DNA of 64,000 nt, taken from assembly GCA_963717135.1 (NCBI GenBank), contig CAVQVN010000003.1, forward strand, positions 186,001 through 250,000, in the 5' to 3' direction. The position numbers and the translations under genes were made by a program. Shown piece by piece: positions 45,751 through 54,764 of this stretch. The stretch's first letter is position 1, and every line of letters begins with the position of its first letter. Source of the DNA: UBA4744 sp963717135. GTDB lineage: Bacteria > Actinomycetota > Acidimicrobiia > Spongiisociales > UBA4744. The notes beneath the pieces were generated by a model, which saw only the letters and a program-made list of their open reading frames with translations, searched no databases and was not told the DNA's origin.

Positions 45751-45784
45751 GCTCCGCGTCGAGTGCGCGGAACGGGGAGCGGAC

Positions 45785-46612
45785 ATGGCAACACTGACCG
45801 GCAAAACAATGTTCATCTCAGGGGCAAGTCGCGGCATCGGACTCGCCATCGCCCAACGAGTGGCCCGTGAGGGAGCCAACGTCGCCTTCATCGCCAAGAC
45901 GGCCGAGCCTCACCCGGCGTTACCCGGAACCGTCTACACCGCCGCGGCCGAGATAGAAAAGGCCGGAGGGCGCGCCCTCCCGATCGTCGGCGATATTCGC
46001 AACGAAGACCAGGTGGAAGCGGCGGTCGAGGCCACCGTTGAGGTGTTCGGTGGGATCGATCTTTGTGTCAACAATGCCAGTGCCATCAACCTCGCCAATA
46101 CGGAATCGCTGCCGATGAAGCGTTACGACCTCATGCAGGACATCAACACTCGGGGCACGTTCCTGGTGTCCAAGACGTGTATCCCGTACCTCAAAGAAAG
46201 CGAAAACGCACACATCCTGACCCTCAGTCCCCCCCTCAACCTGGCGCCCCATTGGTTCAAGAATCATGTGGCCTACACCATCGCCAAATACGGAATGTCG
46301 ATGGTCACGCTCGGCTTGTCACAAGAGTTGGCTGATGCCGGTATTGCCGCCAATTGCCTTTGGCCCAAGACCATCATCGCCACCGCCGCAGTTCAAAACC
46401 TGCTGGGCGGAGACCAAGCGATGGCCAAGTCGCGCCGCCCGGAGATCATCGCCGACGCCGCCTATGAGATCTTCAAGAGGGACGCTCGCACCAATAGTGG
46501 CAACTTCTACATAGATGAAGAAGTGCTGACCGAGGCAGGGATCACCGACTTCGAGCAGTACGGATACGGCGATTCGGGGAGCCTACAGCTCGACATTTTC
46601 TTGGACGAGTAG
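45785..46612 (+). CDS. Short-chain dehydrogenase/reductase (HSDL2-like)
   Basis: 275 residues from ATG at 45785. TGKTMFISGASRGIGLAIA is the nucleotide site (GxxxGIG); IDLCVNNASAIN, and VAYTIAKYGMSMVTLGL with the catalytic Tyr-x-x-x-Lys. The two extra insertions (AKTAEPHPALPGTVYTAAAEI) match the HSDL2/SDR-type 2 long family, which lacks the SCP2 domain here. Likely oxidises or reduces a hydroxyacyl or alcohol substrate with NAD(P). Two bases separate the stop from a repeat. Confidence 0.9.
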   Translation: MATLTGKTMFISGASRGIGLAIAQRVAREGANVAFIAKTAEPHPALPGTVYTAAAEIEKAGGRALPIVGDIRNEDQVEAAVEATVEVFGGIDLCVNNASAINLANTESLPMKRYDLMQDINTRGTFLVSKTCIPYLKESENAHILTLSPPLNLAPHWFKNHVAYTIAKYGMSMVTLGLSQELADAGIAANCLWPKTIIATAAVQNLLGGDQAMAKSRRPEIIADAAYEIFKRDARTNSGNFYIDEEVLTEAGITDFEQYGYGDSGSLQLDIFLDE

Positions 46613-46713
46613 CCGGCGACCGCGACCAGCGAGGAAATACCATTCTCGTGTCTCGTGTCTCGTGTCTCGTGAATCGTGAATCGTGACTGGCGACTCGTGA
46701 CCGGGAACCGGCC
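46613..46713 (+). repeat. Composite heptanucleotide element, copy 1
   Basis: CGACCGCGACCAGCGAG (46618-46634) is followed by the linker AAATACCATT and then nine 7-bp units at 46645-46707: CTCGTGT x3, CTCGTGA, ATCGTGA x2, CTGGCGA, CTCGTGA, CCGGGAA. It occupies the whole gap between the SDR and SRPBCC genes. Confidence 0.85.
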
Positions 46714-47157
46714 CTAGATATCCGCTTCGATAAGGTCCTTCAGTTTGGCCAGGTTGGCCACGAAATCCCGGCGGGCCATCGTCATTACCAGCGGCTCGGC
46801 CAGCTTCCCAAATATCCCACCGAGCCCGGCCGGAGCTTCGAGATCCATCGTGAACAAGGTGCCGCCGTCGATCGGCTCCAAGCGCCACGATGACTCCATG
46901 TGGATCGGTCCACTGACGGTGCGGTCCATCCGGTAATACGGATGGTGTTCGACGATCTCCCACTCGGATTCCATGCTCATACCCAGGAACCGGTCGACCA
47001 AGCGAATCCGGGTTCCCTTTTCGATCGGACCCTCAGTCAAGACTTCCCGCTCGGCGGCATTGGATTGCCAGAGAAGCTCGTTCTCAGGCTTGTCGACAAA
47101 CTCCCGGACTCTCTCGATGGGGGCTTCGATCTCGGTGCTCACCTTGAAACCGGCCAT
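46714..47157 (-). CDS. SRPBCC/polyketide-cyclase-like family protein
   Basis: 147 residues from ATG at 47157. Begins FKVSTEIEAPIERVREFVDKPEN, typical of the START-like fold, with RIRLVDRFLGMSMESEWEIVEHHPY and GTLFTMDLEAPAGLGGIF in the strands. Such proteins bind a hydrophobic ligand in a deep cavity. It is flanked by repeats on both sides. Ligand unknown. Confidence 0.82.
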   Translation of the reverse strand: MAGFKVSTEIEAPIERVREFVDKPENELLWQSNAAEREVLTEGPIEKGTRIRLVDRFLGMSMESEWEIVEHHPYYRMDRTVSGPIHMESSWRLEPIDGGTLFTMDLEAPAGLGGIFGKLAEPLVMTMARRDFVANLAKLKDLIEADI

Positions 47158-47251
47158 GACCCTCTCCTCTCCTGCCCTGGTCCGCGCAACCTCCCCCTGC
47201 ACGACTCCCAGTCATCGTCGCGCCGCCGGGTTCCAAAGTGAAGGGAGAACA

Positions 47252-47378
47252 CGACCAGCGACCAGCGACCAGCGACCAGCGACCAGCGACCAGCGACCAG
47301 CGACCAGCGAAGACATACCATTCTCGTGACTCGTGACTCGTGACTCGTGACTCGTGACTCGTGACTCGTGACTCGTGA
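47252..47378 (+). repeat. Composite heptanucleotide element, copy 2
   Basis: Eight perfect CGACCAG units (47252-47307), the linker CGAAGACATACCATT, then eight perfect CTCGTGA units (47323-47378). Ends nine bases before the patatin stop. Best-preserved example of the array-linker-array layout. Confidence 0.95.
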
Positions 47379-47386
47379 CATGGCGA

Positions 47387-48430
47387 CTACTCCAACAACC
47401 GCTTCACCAGAGCGTTGAGATCGTCGAGGCGCTCCCCCACCAGCTGGTCGCCGAGGTGCTTGAGGGCGTTGACGTTGTCGTCACTCACGTCGTCCATGGC
47501 GTAGCTGGCGATCTCGGCCAGGACGGTCTGGAATCGCCAGTAGTGGTCACCGATCAGCGTGGTCAGAACCTGGTCGTGCAAGGCGGCTTGTCCGTCTTCA
47601 GCTGCCCGAAAGACGTCTTCGGCCAGTTTCAGCCAGCTCCGGCTGACAAACTCTTTGTAGGTCAAAGCCTCAGTGCGGCGAGGACGGCCGGTACCCATCG
47701 ACACGACCATCACGTCGGAGTCGCGCAATCCGCGTTCCCGGGCCCGGGTGACGCCCTCTATGTAGCCGATCATGGCCGGGTTCTTGGCATACACACCCCC
47801 GTCGACCAGCAACCGATTCTCGATGCCCTCCCAGGCCATCTCCAATGGCGGGAAGTAGGTCGGAGCCGCCGAGGTGGCACGGGCCACATTGCGCATCAGC
47901 AGATCGTTGTCGGAATCGAGTTTGGCGTCACGGGACTTGAACAACACCGGACTCTTCGTCTGGAGGTCGTAGCTGGTCACCACAACGTCGACCAGTGCCT
48001 CCGAGAGCAGGCGGTCCCCGAAATACAACTTGAAGGCCTCTTCAATGCCCTCGGGCGAGTACCGGGCGTTGCCGGCCTCGGGGTTGTACCCGAAAATCGC
48101 CGCGCTCGAGCTGGCCGAGGACCACCACTCGCGGGCTTCTTGCAGGCTGCGCGGCAAAGACGAAACCGGCTTGGGAAATATGTGTTGCCCGTGGGACGTG
48201 TAGATGTCTCCCACGTTTCGAGCCGTATAGGCATGGCCCCCGTCCTCGCCGGGGGTAACCAAACCGAGGGCCAGCATGCCGCCCGTCGAGGTCCCCACCA
48301 ACACATCGAACAGGTCGGAGATCGGGGCTCCGGCCAGGGATTCCAGGGCAGTCAGGAGCCGCGTCGGGATGATCCCGCGCACGCCCCCACCCTCAATGGT
48401 CAATACCCGGATGGGTCTCGTATCGTCCAT
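47387..48430 (-). CDS. Patatin-like phospholipase
   Basis: 347 residues. TIEGGGVRGIIPTRLLTAL holds the oxyanion glycine loop, VLVGTSTGGMLAL has the nucleophile Ser in GTSTGG, and LLVDGGVYAKNPA carries the Asp of the Ser-Asp dyad. It hydrolyses acyl esters of phospholipids or wax-like lipids. No signal peptide. The CBASS/CapV effectors share this fold, but no cyclase or Cap genes are nearby, so a housekeeping lipase is more likely. Starts ATG at 48430. Confidence 0.9.
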   Translation of the reverse strand: MDDTRPIRVLTIEGGGVRGIIPTRLLTALESLAGAPISDLFDVLVGTSTGGMLALGLVTPGEDGGHAYTARNVGDIYTSHGQHIFPKPVSSLPRSLQEAREWWSSASSSAAIFGYNPEAGNARYSPEGIEEAFKLYFGDRLLSEALVDVVVTSYDLQTKSPVLFKSRDAKLDSDNDLLMRNVARATSAAPTYFPPLEMAWEGIENRLLVDGGVYAKNPAMIGYIEGVTRARERGLRDSDVMVVSMGTGRPRRTEALTYKEFVSRSWLKLAEDVFRAAEDGQAALHDQVLTTLIGDHYWRFQTVLAEIASYAMDDVSDDNVNALKHLGDQLVGERLDDLNALVKRLLE

Positions 48431-48580
48431 AGCTATAGGGTAGACAGCAACTCGGTGGCCGCCGCCGTCGGTATGCCGACTGTGGACCGACCTCGGGTCT
48501 GGCGTCTTGAGAAAGGTTCAGGCGAACACACGACCGGCGCGATCGGTAAGGTCGGATTACCGATTCGTGAAGGGGATGCC

Positions 48581-48886
48581 ATGACCGACGATCAACGACC
48601 CTCCGCTACCACCGCCCAAGGCACCGAACCCGAACAGCCGGCCCGAGCCGGACTCTCTATCACCGTCGCCATCGGCATTCTGTTGCTGGTGCTGTTCGCG
48701 ATCTTTGCCGTCCAGAACACTCAGACGCTGGAGGTCGAGTTCCTGGCCTGGACCTTCCAGACCTCCCGCATCATCATGCTGTTGGTGACGGCAGCCATCT
48801 TCGTCGTCCTCGACGAGATCGTCGGGTATCTCTGGCGGCGTCGGCGTCGTCAACGTAAGGTGGCCAAGGCTCTGCGAAAAGGCTGA
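48581..48886 (+). CDS. LapA-domain small membrane protein
   Basis: 101 residues from ATG at 48581. Two helices, ITVAIGILLLVLFAIFAVQN and SRIIMLLVTAAIFVVLDEIVGYLW, surround the family motif NTQTLEVEFLAWTFQTSR. The Arg/Lys-rich end is cytosolic. LapA-like proteins may organise lipopolysaccharide or outer-layer assembly in Gram-negatives; in actinobacteria the role is unknown. Divergent from the patatin gene, 150-base gap without a clear promoter. Confidence 0.85.
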   Translation: MTDDQRPSATTAQGTEPEQPARAGLSITVAIGILLLVLFAIFAVQNTQTLEVEFLAWTFQTSRIIMLLVTAAIFVVLDEIVGYLWRRRRRQRKVAKALRKG

Positions 48887-48994
48887 CCGGCACTCACTTC
48901 CCGCGACCCGGTTTCGACATCTCCTCACTACTTCCGGCCGGTTGGAACCCAGAAGTCCGGGAAGGGGACCGGCTCACTTCGTAGACTCCGGGGC

Positions 48995-50119
48995 ATGGAA
49001 CTCATCATCGTGCCCCTGATCTTTGGCTTGATTGTGGCAGTCGCTCTGGCGGCCGCCGCCGGCTCCCGACGTTATGAGACGGAGTGGAAGGCCGCGGCTG
49101 ATCGACTGCAGCTGGGCTTCACGCCGGGCCGCACGTTCTCGCGCCCCAAGATCGCCGGCCGGGCGGGGAGCCTGAGCGTGTCCATCGACGTGTCGTCATC
49201 CTCGAGCGGATCGTCCAACTCGGTGCAAACCCGGTATCGGGTCGAATTCCCATCCCTCGGGCTCGAGCTTCGGATGAGCCGACAGACGGGCCTGGCCAAA
49301 GCTGCGGCCATGCTCGGCATGAGCGATACCAAGATCGGCGACGCGGAATTCGATGAAGCTTTCTCGGTCAAGACCTCCGACCCGGAGCGCCTGGCCGCCC
49401 GACTGTCTCCCGCCGGTCGACGCGTCCTGGTGAACCTGGTCGAGGACTACCGATCCGTGAAGATCACCGACGAGCAGGTGAGCTATCAGAAGGGCGGGAT
49501 CGACCGTGAAACCGACACCGTGGTAACAACCGCCCAACGCCTCATGGAGGCGGCCCGAACGCTGCAGGGTGCTTCTGCCGAGCCGGCGCGGCCAAGCCCC
49601 CCAAAACCGATTCCGGTTCGGGAAGTGATTCCGCCCCCTCCGCCGGTGCTGAGACCCGACCCTTTCGATTCTCGGCCCGTCCTCGATCCGACCCCTCCCC
49701 CGTATTCCCCACCGGAGAAGCCTGAACCGATGCCGACCAAGGCCGCGGCTCCGGCCCCGATCTCCTCGGGAGTGACTCCCGAGGAGATCGCCGAGGTGCT
49801 CTTCGCCAAGAAAGGTTTGAGCTTTCAGGTTGCCCGGTTGTATGAAGAGAAGTACGACGGCCAGAATGTCGTCTGGCCGGGAGTGGTGCGCGGGGTCATT
49901 ACCGGCATTGGACCGAGCGATCCGACCCGGGTGACCGCGCTCGTCGCCACCGTGCGGAATGAGCTCTTCGGAGCCGTTGATGTGGAGGCGATCGCCTCGA
50001 TCAGCGGGCGAGCCCCCCGGGATCTCGCGGTGGGACGGGAAGTCAATCTGTCCGGCACTCTGTCGGGCATCGATGCCATGGGACGCCGCCTCTATTTGGA
50101 TAACGCTCGCCTGGTTTGA
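48995..50119 (+). CDS. Hypothetical membrane-anchored protein
   Basis: 374 residues. An N-terminal helix LIIVPLIFGLIVAVALAAAA anchors it, followed by a beta-rich domain (residues 30-180), a Pro-rich linker (PPKPIPVREVIPPPPP and neighbours) and a C-terminal part with GVTPEEIAEVLFAKKGLSF and a possible OB-like strand set (VNLSGTLSGIDAMGRRLYLD). The Pro-rich linker is typical of extended surface or cell-division proteins. No family recognised. It is monocistronic, with a repeat after it. Confidence 0.7.
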   Translation: MELIIVPLIFGLIVAVALAAAAGSRRYETEWKAAADRLQLGFTPGRTFSRPKIAGRAGSLSVSIDVSSSSSGSSNSVQTRYRVEFPSLGLELRMSRQTGLAKAAAMLGMSDTKIGDAEFDEAFSVKTSDPERLAARLSPAGRRVLVNLVEDYRSVKITDEQVSYQKGGIDRETDTVVTTAQRLMEAARTLQGASAEPARPSPPKPIPVREVIPPPPPVLRPDPFDSRPVLDPTPPPYSPPEKPEPMPTKAAAPAPISSGVTPEEIAEVLFAKKGLSFQVARLYEEKYDGQNVVWPGVVRGVITGIGPSDPTRVTALVATVRNELFGAVDVEAIASISGRAPRDLAVGREVNLSGTLSGIDAMGRRLYLDNARLV

Positions 50120-50159
50120 ATCGGAGAGCTCGAACGAGCTTGCGGACAGATCCGAATAT

Positions 50160-50235
50160 GGCGGCCCCGGCCGTCGGCTCGCTTCGCTCGCGGTTCTTGG
50201 TTCCCTCTTCCGCCGGCGGGAGAGGGTGGAAGGAA
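50160..50235 (+). repeat. Partial copy of the 2.4-2.9 kb repeat
   Basis: Contains CGGCTCGCTTCGCTCGCGG, then a CCCTCTTCCGCCGGCGG..AGAGGGTGGAAGG block, in the order seen at 2430-2500. Lacks the CCCCCCTCGCCC block. Follows the 48995 gene. Confidence 0.65.
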
Positions 50236-50302
50236 GGCGGCCGGCTATTGCTATGTTCCGGGGAGGACCGGATGTCTCGTCGGCAAGAGCTATCAGCTAT
50301 GA

Positions 50303-50531
50303 GTCACCAGTCAGCAGTCAGCAGTCAGCAGTCAGCAGTCAGCAGTCAGCAGTCAGCAGTCAGCAGTCAGCAGTCAGCAGTCAGCAGTCAGCAGTCAGCA
50401 GTCAGCAGTCAGCAGTCAGCAGTCAGCAAAGGCATACCACACTCGGGACTCGAGACTCGGGACCCGGAACCCGGAACTCGAGACTCGGAACTCGACACTC
50501 GAGACTCGAGACTCGGAACTCGAGACTGAAG
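50303..50531 (+). repeat. Composite heptanucleotide element, copy 3 (largest arrays)
   Basis: GTCACCA at 50303 then seventeen GTCAGCA units (50310-50428), the linker AAGGCATACCAC, then twelve ACTCGRR-type units (50441-50524) plus one drifted unit. The second array shows point differences at positions six and seven of the unit, yet phase is preserved for 84 bases. Confidence 0.95.
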
Positions 50532-50543
50532 GCTGATGACCGG

Positions 50544-51122
50544 CTACGCACGCTGCCGAACCAACAGGATGAGCGTCGTGAGCACGGCGGCGGCGGCGCC
50601 CACTCCGGCAACCTGGACGAGCAACCCGTACGCCACTGGAATGGAGGCCAGCCCCAACACCAGTGCGGCGACGGTCACCGCAGCCGATCCCAAAGGAAGC
50701 AACCGGCTCATCTCTCTCCTGAGCCTCCAGGAGGGTCCGGCGATTCGAGCACGCCGTTCGAGTGCCGCATAGGCCGATTCGACCATCAACAAAAGAGCGC
50801 CTGCATAGAGGGGAGCCCGGACATCTATCGAGGGACGGGCCAGGAGCGACAACGCGTACTCGGTCACCAGGGCTACGGTGGCCCAACCGACCAGCCAGGG
50901 CAAGCCGATCACCATTGCCGCCGCCATGAGGGCCACGCCGGCCACTCCGATGAGGCGCACCAGCTGACTGATGGCCTCCAAGTCGGCCACCGGATATGAG
51001 GACAACCCGACGGCCAGTCCGACAGCTGCCACGGCCAGCGTTACGCCAGCGCGCGTGTCGCGTTTCGTCGAAATGCTTCCACCTCCGCTAGTGCTCGTTG
51101 GAATGGTTCCTCCGGGTCCCAC
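50544..51122 (-). CDS. Membrane protein, last gene of DUF58 operon
   Basis: Up to 192 residues. About six helices: VTLAVAAVGLAVGLSSYP, IGVAGVALMAAAMVIGLPWLVG, ATVALVTEYALSLLARP, APLYAGALLLMVESAYAAL and two at the C-terminus. The start is uncertain: the ATG at 51122 overlaps the DUF58 gene by 82 bases, and a GTG at 51032 after the DUF58 stop is equally possible. Role unknown; the operon context suggests envelope assembly. Confidence 0.75.
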   Translation of the reverse strand: MGPGGTIPTSTSGGGSISTKRDTRAGVTLAVAAVGLAVGLSSYPVADLEAISQLVRLIGVAGVALMAAAMVIGLPWLVGWATVALVTEYALSLLARPSIDVRAPLYAGALLLMVESAYAALERRARIAGPSWRLRREMSRLLPLGSAAVTVAALVLGLASIPVAYGLLVQVAGVGAAAAVLTTLILLVRQRA

Positions 51123-52351
51123 CGCACCGTGGCGATGCCGTGTCTCACGAACCGATTGCGGGTGGCTGCTCGTTGCAACTCCCAGATACGTCTGGCCAGA
51201 TGCTCCTCAGGGGTGGTCGGTTCATCGACGAATGGCTCCGCCGGGATTTCGATGACGACTAGATCGAATCCCCTTCCTCGCAAGTCGGCGAACGCTAGAA
51301 CCGCCCGCTCGTCGAGCAGCGGGCTCAACCCCACGATCAAGGCTTTGGCCGGGAGGGCCCGACGGGGAACTGCACTGACCCCCCGCCAGTACATCTGCCT
51401 TCGCGATCGACTCTCCATCAGGGTGTCCAGGATCCGGTACCGCTGAACGTCACCCATCGCGGGTCGAAGCCACCGCAAAGGTTCCCCGAAGGAAATCAGA
51501 CCCACCCGATCGTTGCGGCGCAGGTGACCGGCAGCCAGCCCGGCGGCCGCCCGGACCGCCAAATCGAGTGTCACCTCGACGCCCCGTCGTGGCTCGGAAA
51601 GAGTGTCGACCAGCAAAACCACGTCGCTGTTACGTTCCGGGTGCCGATCATTCACCCACACGTCCCTCCCCCGCGCAGTGACCCGCCAGTTGATCTGGCG
51701 GGGATCATCTCCGAACACCATCGGTCGAAGGTCCGCGAATTCCAGGCCTTCGCCCTTCTGCCGGGAGACCAGATCTCCAAAACCCATCCGGGTTTCGATC
51801 GGCTTCAGCAACCGACGCAGCGCCGCGGTTTCCGGGAACACTTTGAAGCTGAGATCGAGTGGTACTTCGAGGTAGTAGTTGAACAAGCCCCACACGTCTC
51901 GGCTTCGGATGCGCAGATACCCGATGTGATGGGCGCCCCACCGTTTACACAGCAACTGGAGCTTCAGAAGATTCGGAACCGCTCCGCCCGCCTTGTATGC
52001 CACGACCATTCGCTCGACCACCTCAACCGCCTGCCCGTCTTCGGTGACCGCCTCAGAGATCAGGACACCCCCGGGCAGGTCGACCTCGAGATCAAGCCGG
52101 GATCCGGGCGGAGTGGTACCGGCTGAAACCACCAGCGGTACTAGTTCACCTTCGATCGCTCTATCCCGGTCGAGGCGCACCTCGACGGCCACGTCGAGAT
52201 CGTGCGAAACCGCCAGCCCGATGCCGAGCAGCATCGCGAATGGTGCCGCCACCGCAGCCAGTTCCGGACGCCCGGCAGCCAGACCTCCCACCAGCCCCAG
52301 CACCGCCAGCACCGCGTAGGTACGGAGCCGGGGAGTCGCCGTTCGGATCAC
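51041..52351 (-). CDS. DUF58 domain protein
   Basis: 436 residues from GTG at 52351, which overlaps the MoxR stop (GTGA). Two N-terminal helices are followed by a long beta part and the DUF58 motif LEFADLRPMVFGDDPRQINW, then WVNDRHPERNSDVVLLVDT, a von Willebrand-A-like fold with a MIDAS-type Asp-x-Thr. These proteins work with MoxR ATPases as chaperone-like pairs. First helix TYAVLAVLGLVGGLAAG. Confidence 0.92.
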   Translation of the reverse strand: MIRTATPRLRTYAVLAVLGLVGGLAAGRPELAAVAAPFAMLLGIGLAVSHDLDVAVEVRLDRDRAIEGELVPLVVSAGTTPPGSRLDLEVDLPGGVLISEAVTEDGQAVEVVERMVVAYKAGGAVPNLLKLQLLCKRWGAHHIGYLRIRSRDVWGLFNYYLEVPLDLSFKVFPETAALRRLLKPIETRMGFGDLVSRQKGEGLEFADLRPMVFGDDPRQINWRVTARGRDVWVNDRHPERNSDVVLLVDTLSEPRRGVEVTLDLAVRAAAGLAAGHLRRNDRVGLISFGEPLRWLRPAMGDVQRYRILDTLMESRSRRQMYWRGVSAVPRRALPAKALIVGLSPLLDERAVLAFADLRGRGFDLVVIEIPAEPFVDEPTTPEEHLARRIWELQRAATRNRFVRHGIATVRWDPEEPFQRALAEVEAFRRNATRALA

Positions 52352-53325
52352 GGCGAACCGCTCTCCGGCACAGAAGGTGGAGTCGGCACAAGATCCAAAC
52401 ACTCAGCGACGATGTCGTCGCCTTGAATGTCCTGCACCCAGAGTTCAGGTCGCAGGATGAGCCGGTGAGCCAGGGCGGGGATCGCTACCGATTTCACATC
52501 GTCGGGCGTCACAAAATCGCGCCCCTGGAGAATGGCGCGGGCTCGAGCCACCTTCATGATGGCCAGCGATCCGCGCGGACTGGCACCTACCAGGACCCGA
52601 TTGCGATGCCGCGTCGCTCCGACCAAGTCAACGATGTAGCGCCCTACGGGTTCGGACACGTGCACCGTCTCGACCGCCGCCTGCATTGCCCGCAACGTTA
52701 CGGCATCGACGATGACCTTCAGTTCGATCTCGTCGGTCCGCCGCGCCAATCGTTGCTCGAGGACGCGCCACTCGTCTTCGGGAGCGGGATACCCCACTCC
52801 GATCCGGACGATGAACCGGTCGAGTTGCGCCTCCGGGAGCGGGTAGGTCCCCTCGTACTCGATCGGGTTTTGGGTGGCGACCACCAGAAACGGCCGGTCC
52901 AGCCGGTGGGTGGTTCCGTCGACCGTGACCTGCCGCTCCTGCATCGCCTCGAGCAGCGCGGCCTGGGTCTTGGCCGGCGCCCGGTTGACCTCGTCGGCCA
53001 GAAGCAAGTTGGCGAAGATCGGGCCCGGACGAAAAGCCAAGTCGGCGGTGGCGGGGTTGAGCACGGGGGAACCGGTTACATCCATCGGCATGAGATCGGG
53101 CGTGAACTGCACTCTGGTGAACTTCAGGTCTGTGACTTGGGCAAACGAGCGGGCCATGAGGGTCTTGGCTAATCCCGGGTAGTCCTCGATCAGCACGTGT
53201 CCATCGGCCAGCAGTGCCATCAACATCAGCTCCAGAACCGAACGCTTGCCGACCACGGCCGTCTCCACTTCATCGAGCAACTGCCGACCGAGAGCGGCAA
53301 CTTCACGGGCAGTTATGAGCATCAC
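52348..53325 (-). CDS. MoxR family AAA+ ATPase
   Basis: 325 residues. Walker A is EDYPGLAKTLMAR, Walker B LLADEVNRAPAKTQAALLEAM, sensor 1 FLVVATQNPIEYEGTYPLPEAQLDRF. It is the energy-coupling part of the MoxR-DUF58 complex that inserts metals or folds partner proteins. ATG overlaps the neighbouring gene (ATGA at 53322-53325). Confidence 0.95.
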   Translation of the reverse strand: MMLITAREVAALGRQLLDEVETAVVGKRSVLELMLMALLADGHVLIEDYPGLAKTLMARSFAQVTDLKFTRVQFTPDLMPMDVTGSPVLNPATADLAFRPGPIFANLLLADEVNRAPAKTQAALLEAMQERQVTVDGTTHRLDRPFLVVATQNPIEYEGTYPLPEAQLDRFIVRIGVGYPAPEDEWRVLEQRLARRTDEIELKVIVDAVTLRAMQAAVETVHVSEPVGRYIVDLVGATRHRNRVLVGASPRGSLAIMKVARARAILQGRDFVTPDDVKSVAIPALAHRLILRPELWVQDIQGDDIVAECLDLVPTPPSVPESGSP

Positions 53326-53828
53326 GCGATCCCTTCAATGGCCGACACTGCGGAGTCCACACTCTCGAGACTGAGGCCCGGGGCCAGGCGATCGACCGGT
53401 TGCTTCCGGTCCGGATCTAGCAACTCCCAACCGGTTTCTCCGAGCATCTGTCGCGCCAGATGAGGTCGGACGACGAGGTCGATCCCATGCCGTGCCTCGA
53501 GTTGTTCAGCCGCGATACTTCGCAAGAAAGGAAGCAGGCGCCACTCGGCATCAAAAGCAGTCGTCCTGCCGAACACAACCAGCCGTTCGATCTTCTCGAG
53601 CTGAGGCGGAACCGCGTGGTGGGGCCGTCCCATCGGCTTGATTCGCAGCCGAGGCGGCGAATTGTCTTCCTCTTCGGCTTCTTCGGATCGCAAGCGGCGG
53701 GCTGCCATCGCCGCCAGAGTGAGGAGCAGCACCTGGTAACCGGCGAATTCAGCCGGACCGTCGAACCACAGCAGCACAACGGCCGCCAGGGCGGCTGTCA
53801 AGGCCGTCCCTCCGAGTACCAATCTCAT
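53322..53828 (-). CDS. Small membrane protein of the MoxR operon
   Basis: 168 residues. Two helices at the N-terminus, LVLGGTALTAALAAVVLLWF and GYQVLLLTLAAMAARRL, then a cytosolic domain with RLVVFGRTTAFDAEWRLLPFLRS and ARHGIDLVVRPHLA. It overlaps both neighbours by four bases (53322-53325, 53825-53828). Not a recognised family, but operons of this type often have an extra small protein here. Confidence 0.8.
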   Translation of the reverse strand: MRLVLGGTALTAALAAVVLLWFDGPAEFAGYQVLLLTLAAMAARRLRSEEAEEEDNSPPRLRIKPMGRPHHAVPPQLEKIERLVVFGRTTAFDAEWRLLPFLRSIAAEQLEARHGIDLVVRPHLARQMLGETGWELLDPDRKQPVDRLAPGLSLESVDSAVSAIEGIA

Positions 53829-54694
53829 GGGGCCACCCCACTCAGTTCCCTGCGGATGTTGCTCAGAGCAGTGACGGCTTCCCGGCCCATGTCGGGAAGG
53901 ACGTCGTGGTCGCTAAATCGGGCAAGTTCGAAAAGAGCCGTCAGGCGGGTGATGGCCGAACCGTCGACGTGGAGGCGCCGCAATGCCTTTGCCAGGTATT
54001 CGAGCGGAGCTTCGCTTGGGTGGCGCGGCACGCCGGCGGCCATGAGGGCGCGCTCCATCCTGGCGTAAGCCCCAATAACCACCCGGCGTGGGTCGGTCGA
54101 CTCTTCGAGCTCCGCCAGTATCGAGTCGATGACGTCGGACACCCGGGCGGGAGCCCTCGTTTCGATGGTCTCCTCAGGTTCCACACCAGGCCGGGCGACT
54201 GCCGCCACGCCCAGCACAGCCAGAAGCACGGCACCGCCGAGGATGATCAATCCCCAGCGCGATCCCGACTGCTGGATTCGAGTTGCATCGGTCTCTGTCA
54301 CCGCGTTGCCGGTTCCTGAGGTCATGGTCTCCTCTCCCGTCCGGTCGGCAAAAGGTTGGAGAATCATCAGGATCGCAAACAGCAGGACTATCCCGGCCAG
54401 CAGCTTGAAGGGCGACGATTTCTTCCGTTCGGGAAGCTGGATGGGGGGCCCGCCGGGCAACAGCAGCAGGATGATCAGGAGAACCATCAATCCGGCCAGG
54501 ATGCCCATCATGATGCGAAAGACGACCAACAGATCGAGATCAACCGGGAATGGTGGAGGACGGGTTTCGCTTCCCGGAAGACCGCGGGCACCCAAGGCGG
54601 CCAGCGTAACCAGCACCAGAACCGCGACGCCGAGAACTGCGGCAGCCCACCTGGGGGCGGGAGTCAATCGGCGTCGGACCTCACCATCTTCCAT
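53825..54694 (-). CDS. DUF4129 domain membrane protein
   Basis: 289 residues. Three helices (VLGVAVLVLVTLAALGA, MMGILAGLMVLLIILLLLPGG, LAGIVLLFAILMILQPF, then one near residue 150) and a C-terminal cytosolic DUF4129: RRVVIGAYARMERALMAAG, HPSEAPLEYL, and ELARFSDHDV. It is the first gene of the five-gene minus-strand operon DUF4129-small TM-MoxR-DUF58-TM, an arrangement common in actinobacteria and thought to link a transglutaminase-like protein to MoxR; no transglutaminase is present here. Confidence 0.88.
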   Translation of the reverse strand: MEDGEVRRRLTPAPRWAAAVLGVAVLVLVTLAALGARGLPGSETRPPPFPVDLDLLVVFRIMMGILAGLMVLLIILLLLPGGPPIQLPERKKSSPFKLLAGIVLLFAILMILQPFADRTGEETMTSGTGNAVTETDATRIQQSGSRWGLIILGGAVLLAVLGVAAVARPGVEPEETIETRAPARVSDVIDSILAELEESTDPRRVVIGAYARMERALMAAGVPRHPSEAPLEYLAKALRRLHVDGSAITRLTALFELARFSDHDVLPDMGREAVTALSNIRRELSGVAP

Positions 54695-54764
54695 TACTCG
54701 AGCCTACCGGGAGGGGCAGAATCGCGCCCTGCGGACGAGCGAAGCGGGGATCGGCTCGAGGCGG

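Noticed and set aside
47387..48430. Patatin as a CBASS (CapV) phage-defence effector
   Set aside because: No CD-NTase, Cap2/Cap3 or other defence gene adjacent; neighbours are housekeeping.
47375..48580. Long plus-strand open frame before the LapA gene
   Set aside because: Antisense to patatin over most of its length; only the last 101 codons from 48581 are protein-like.
50303..50428. CRISPR-like array of GTCAGCA units
   Set aside because: Units are adjacent 7-mers with no spacers and no cas genes nearby; it is a tandem repeat.
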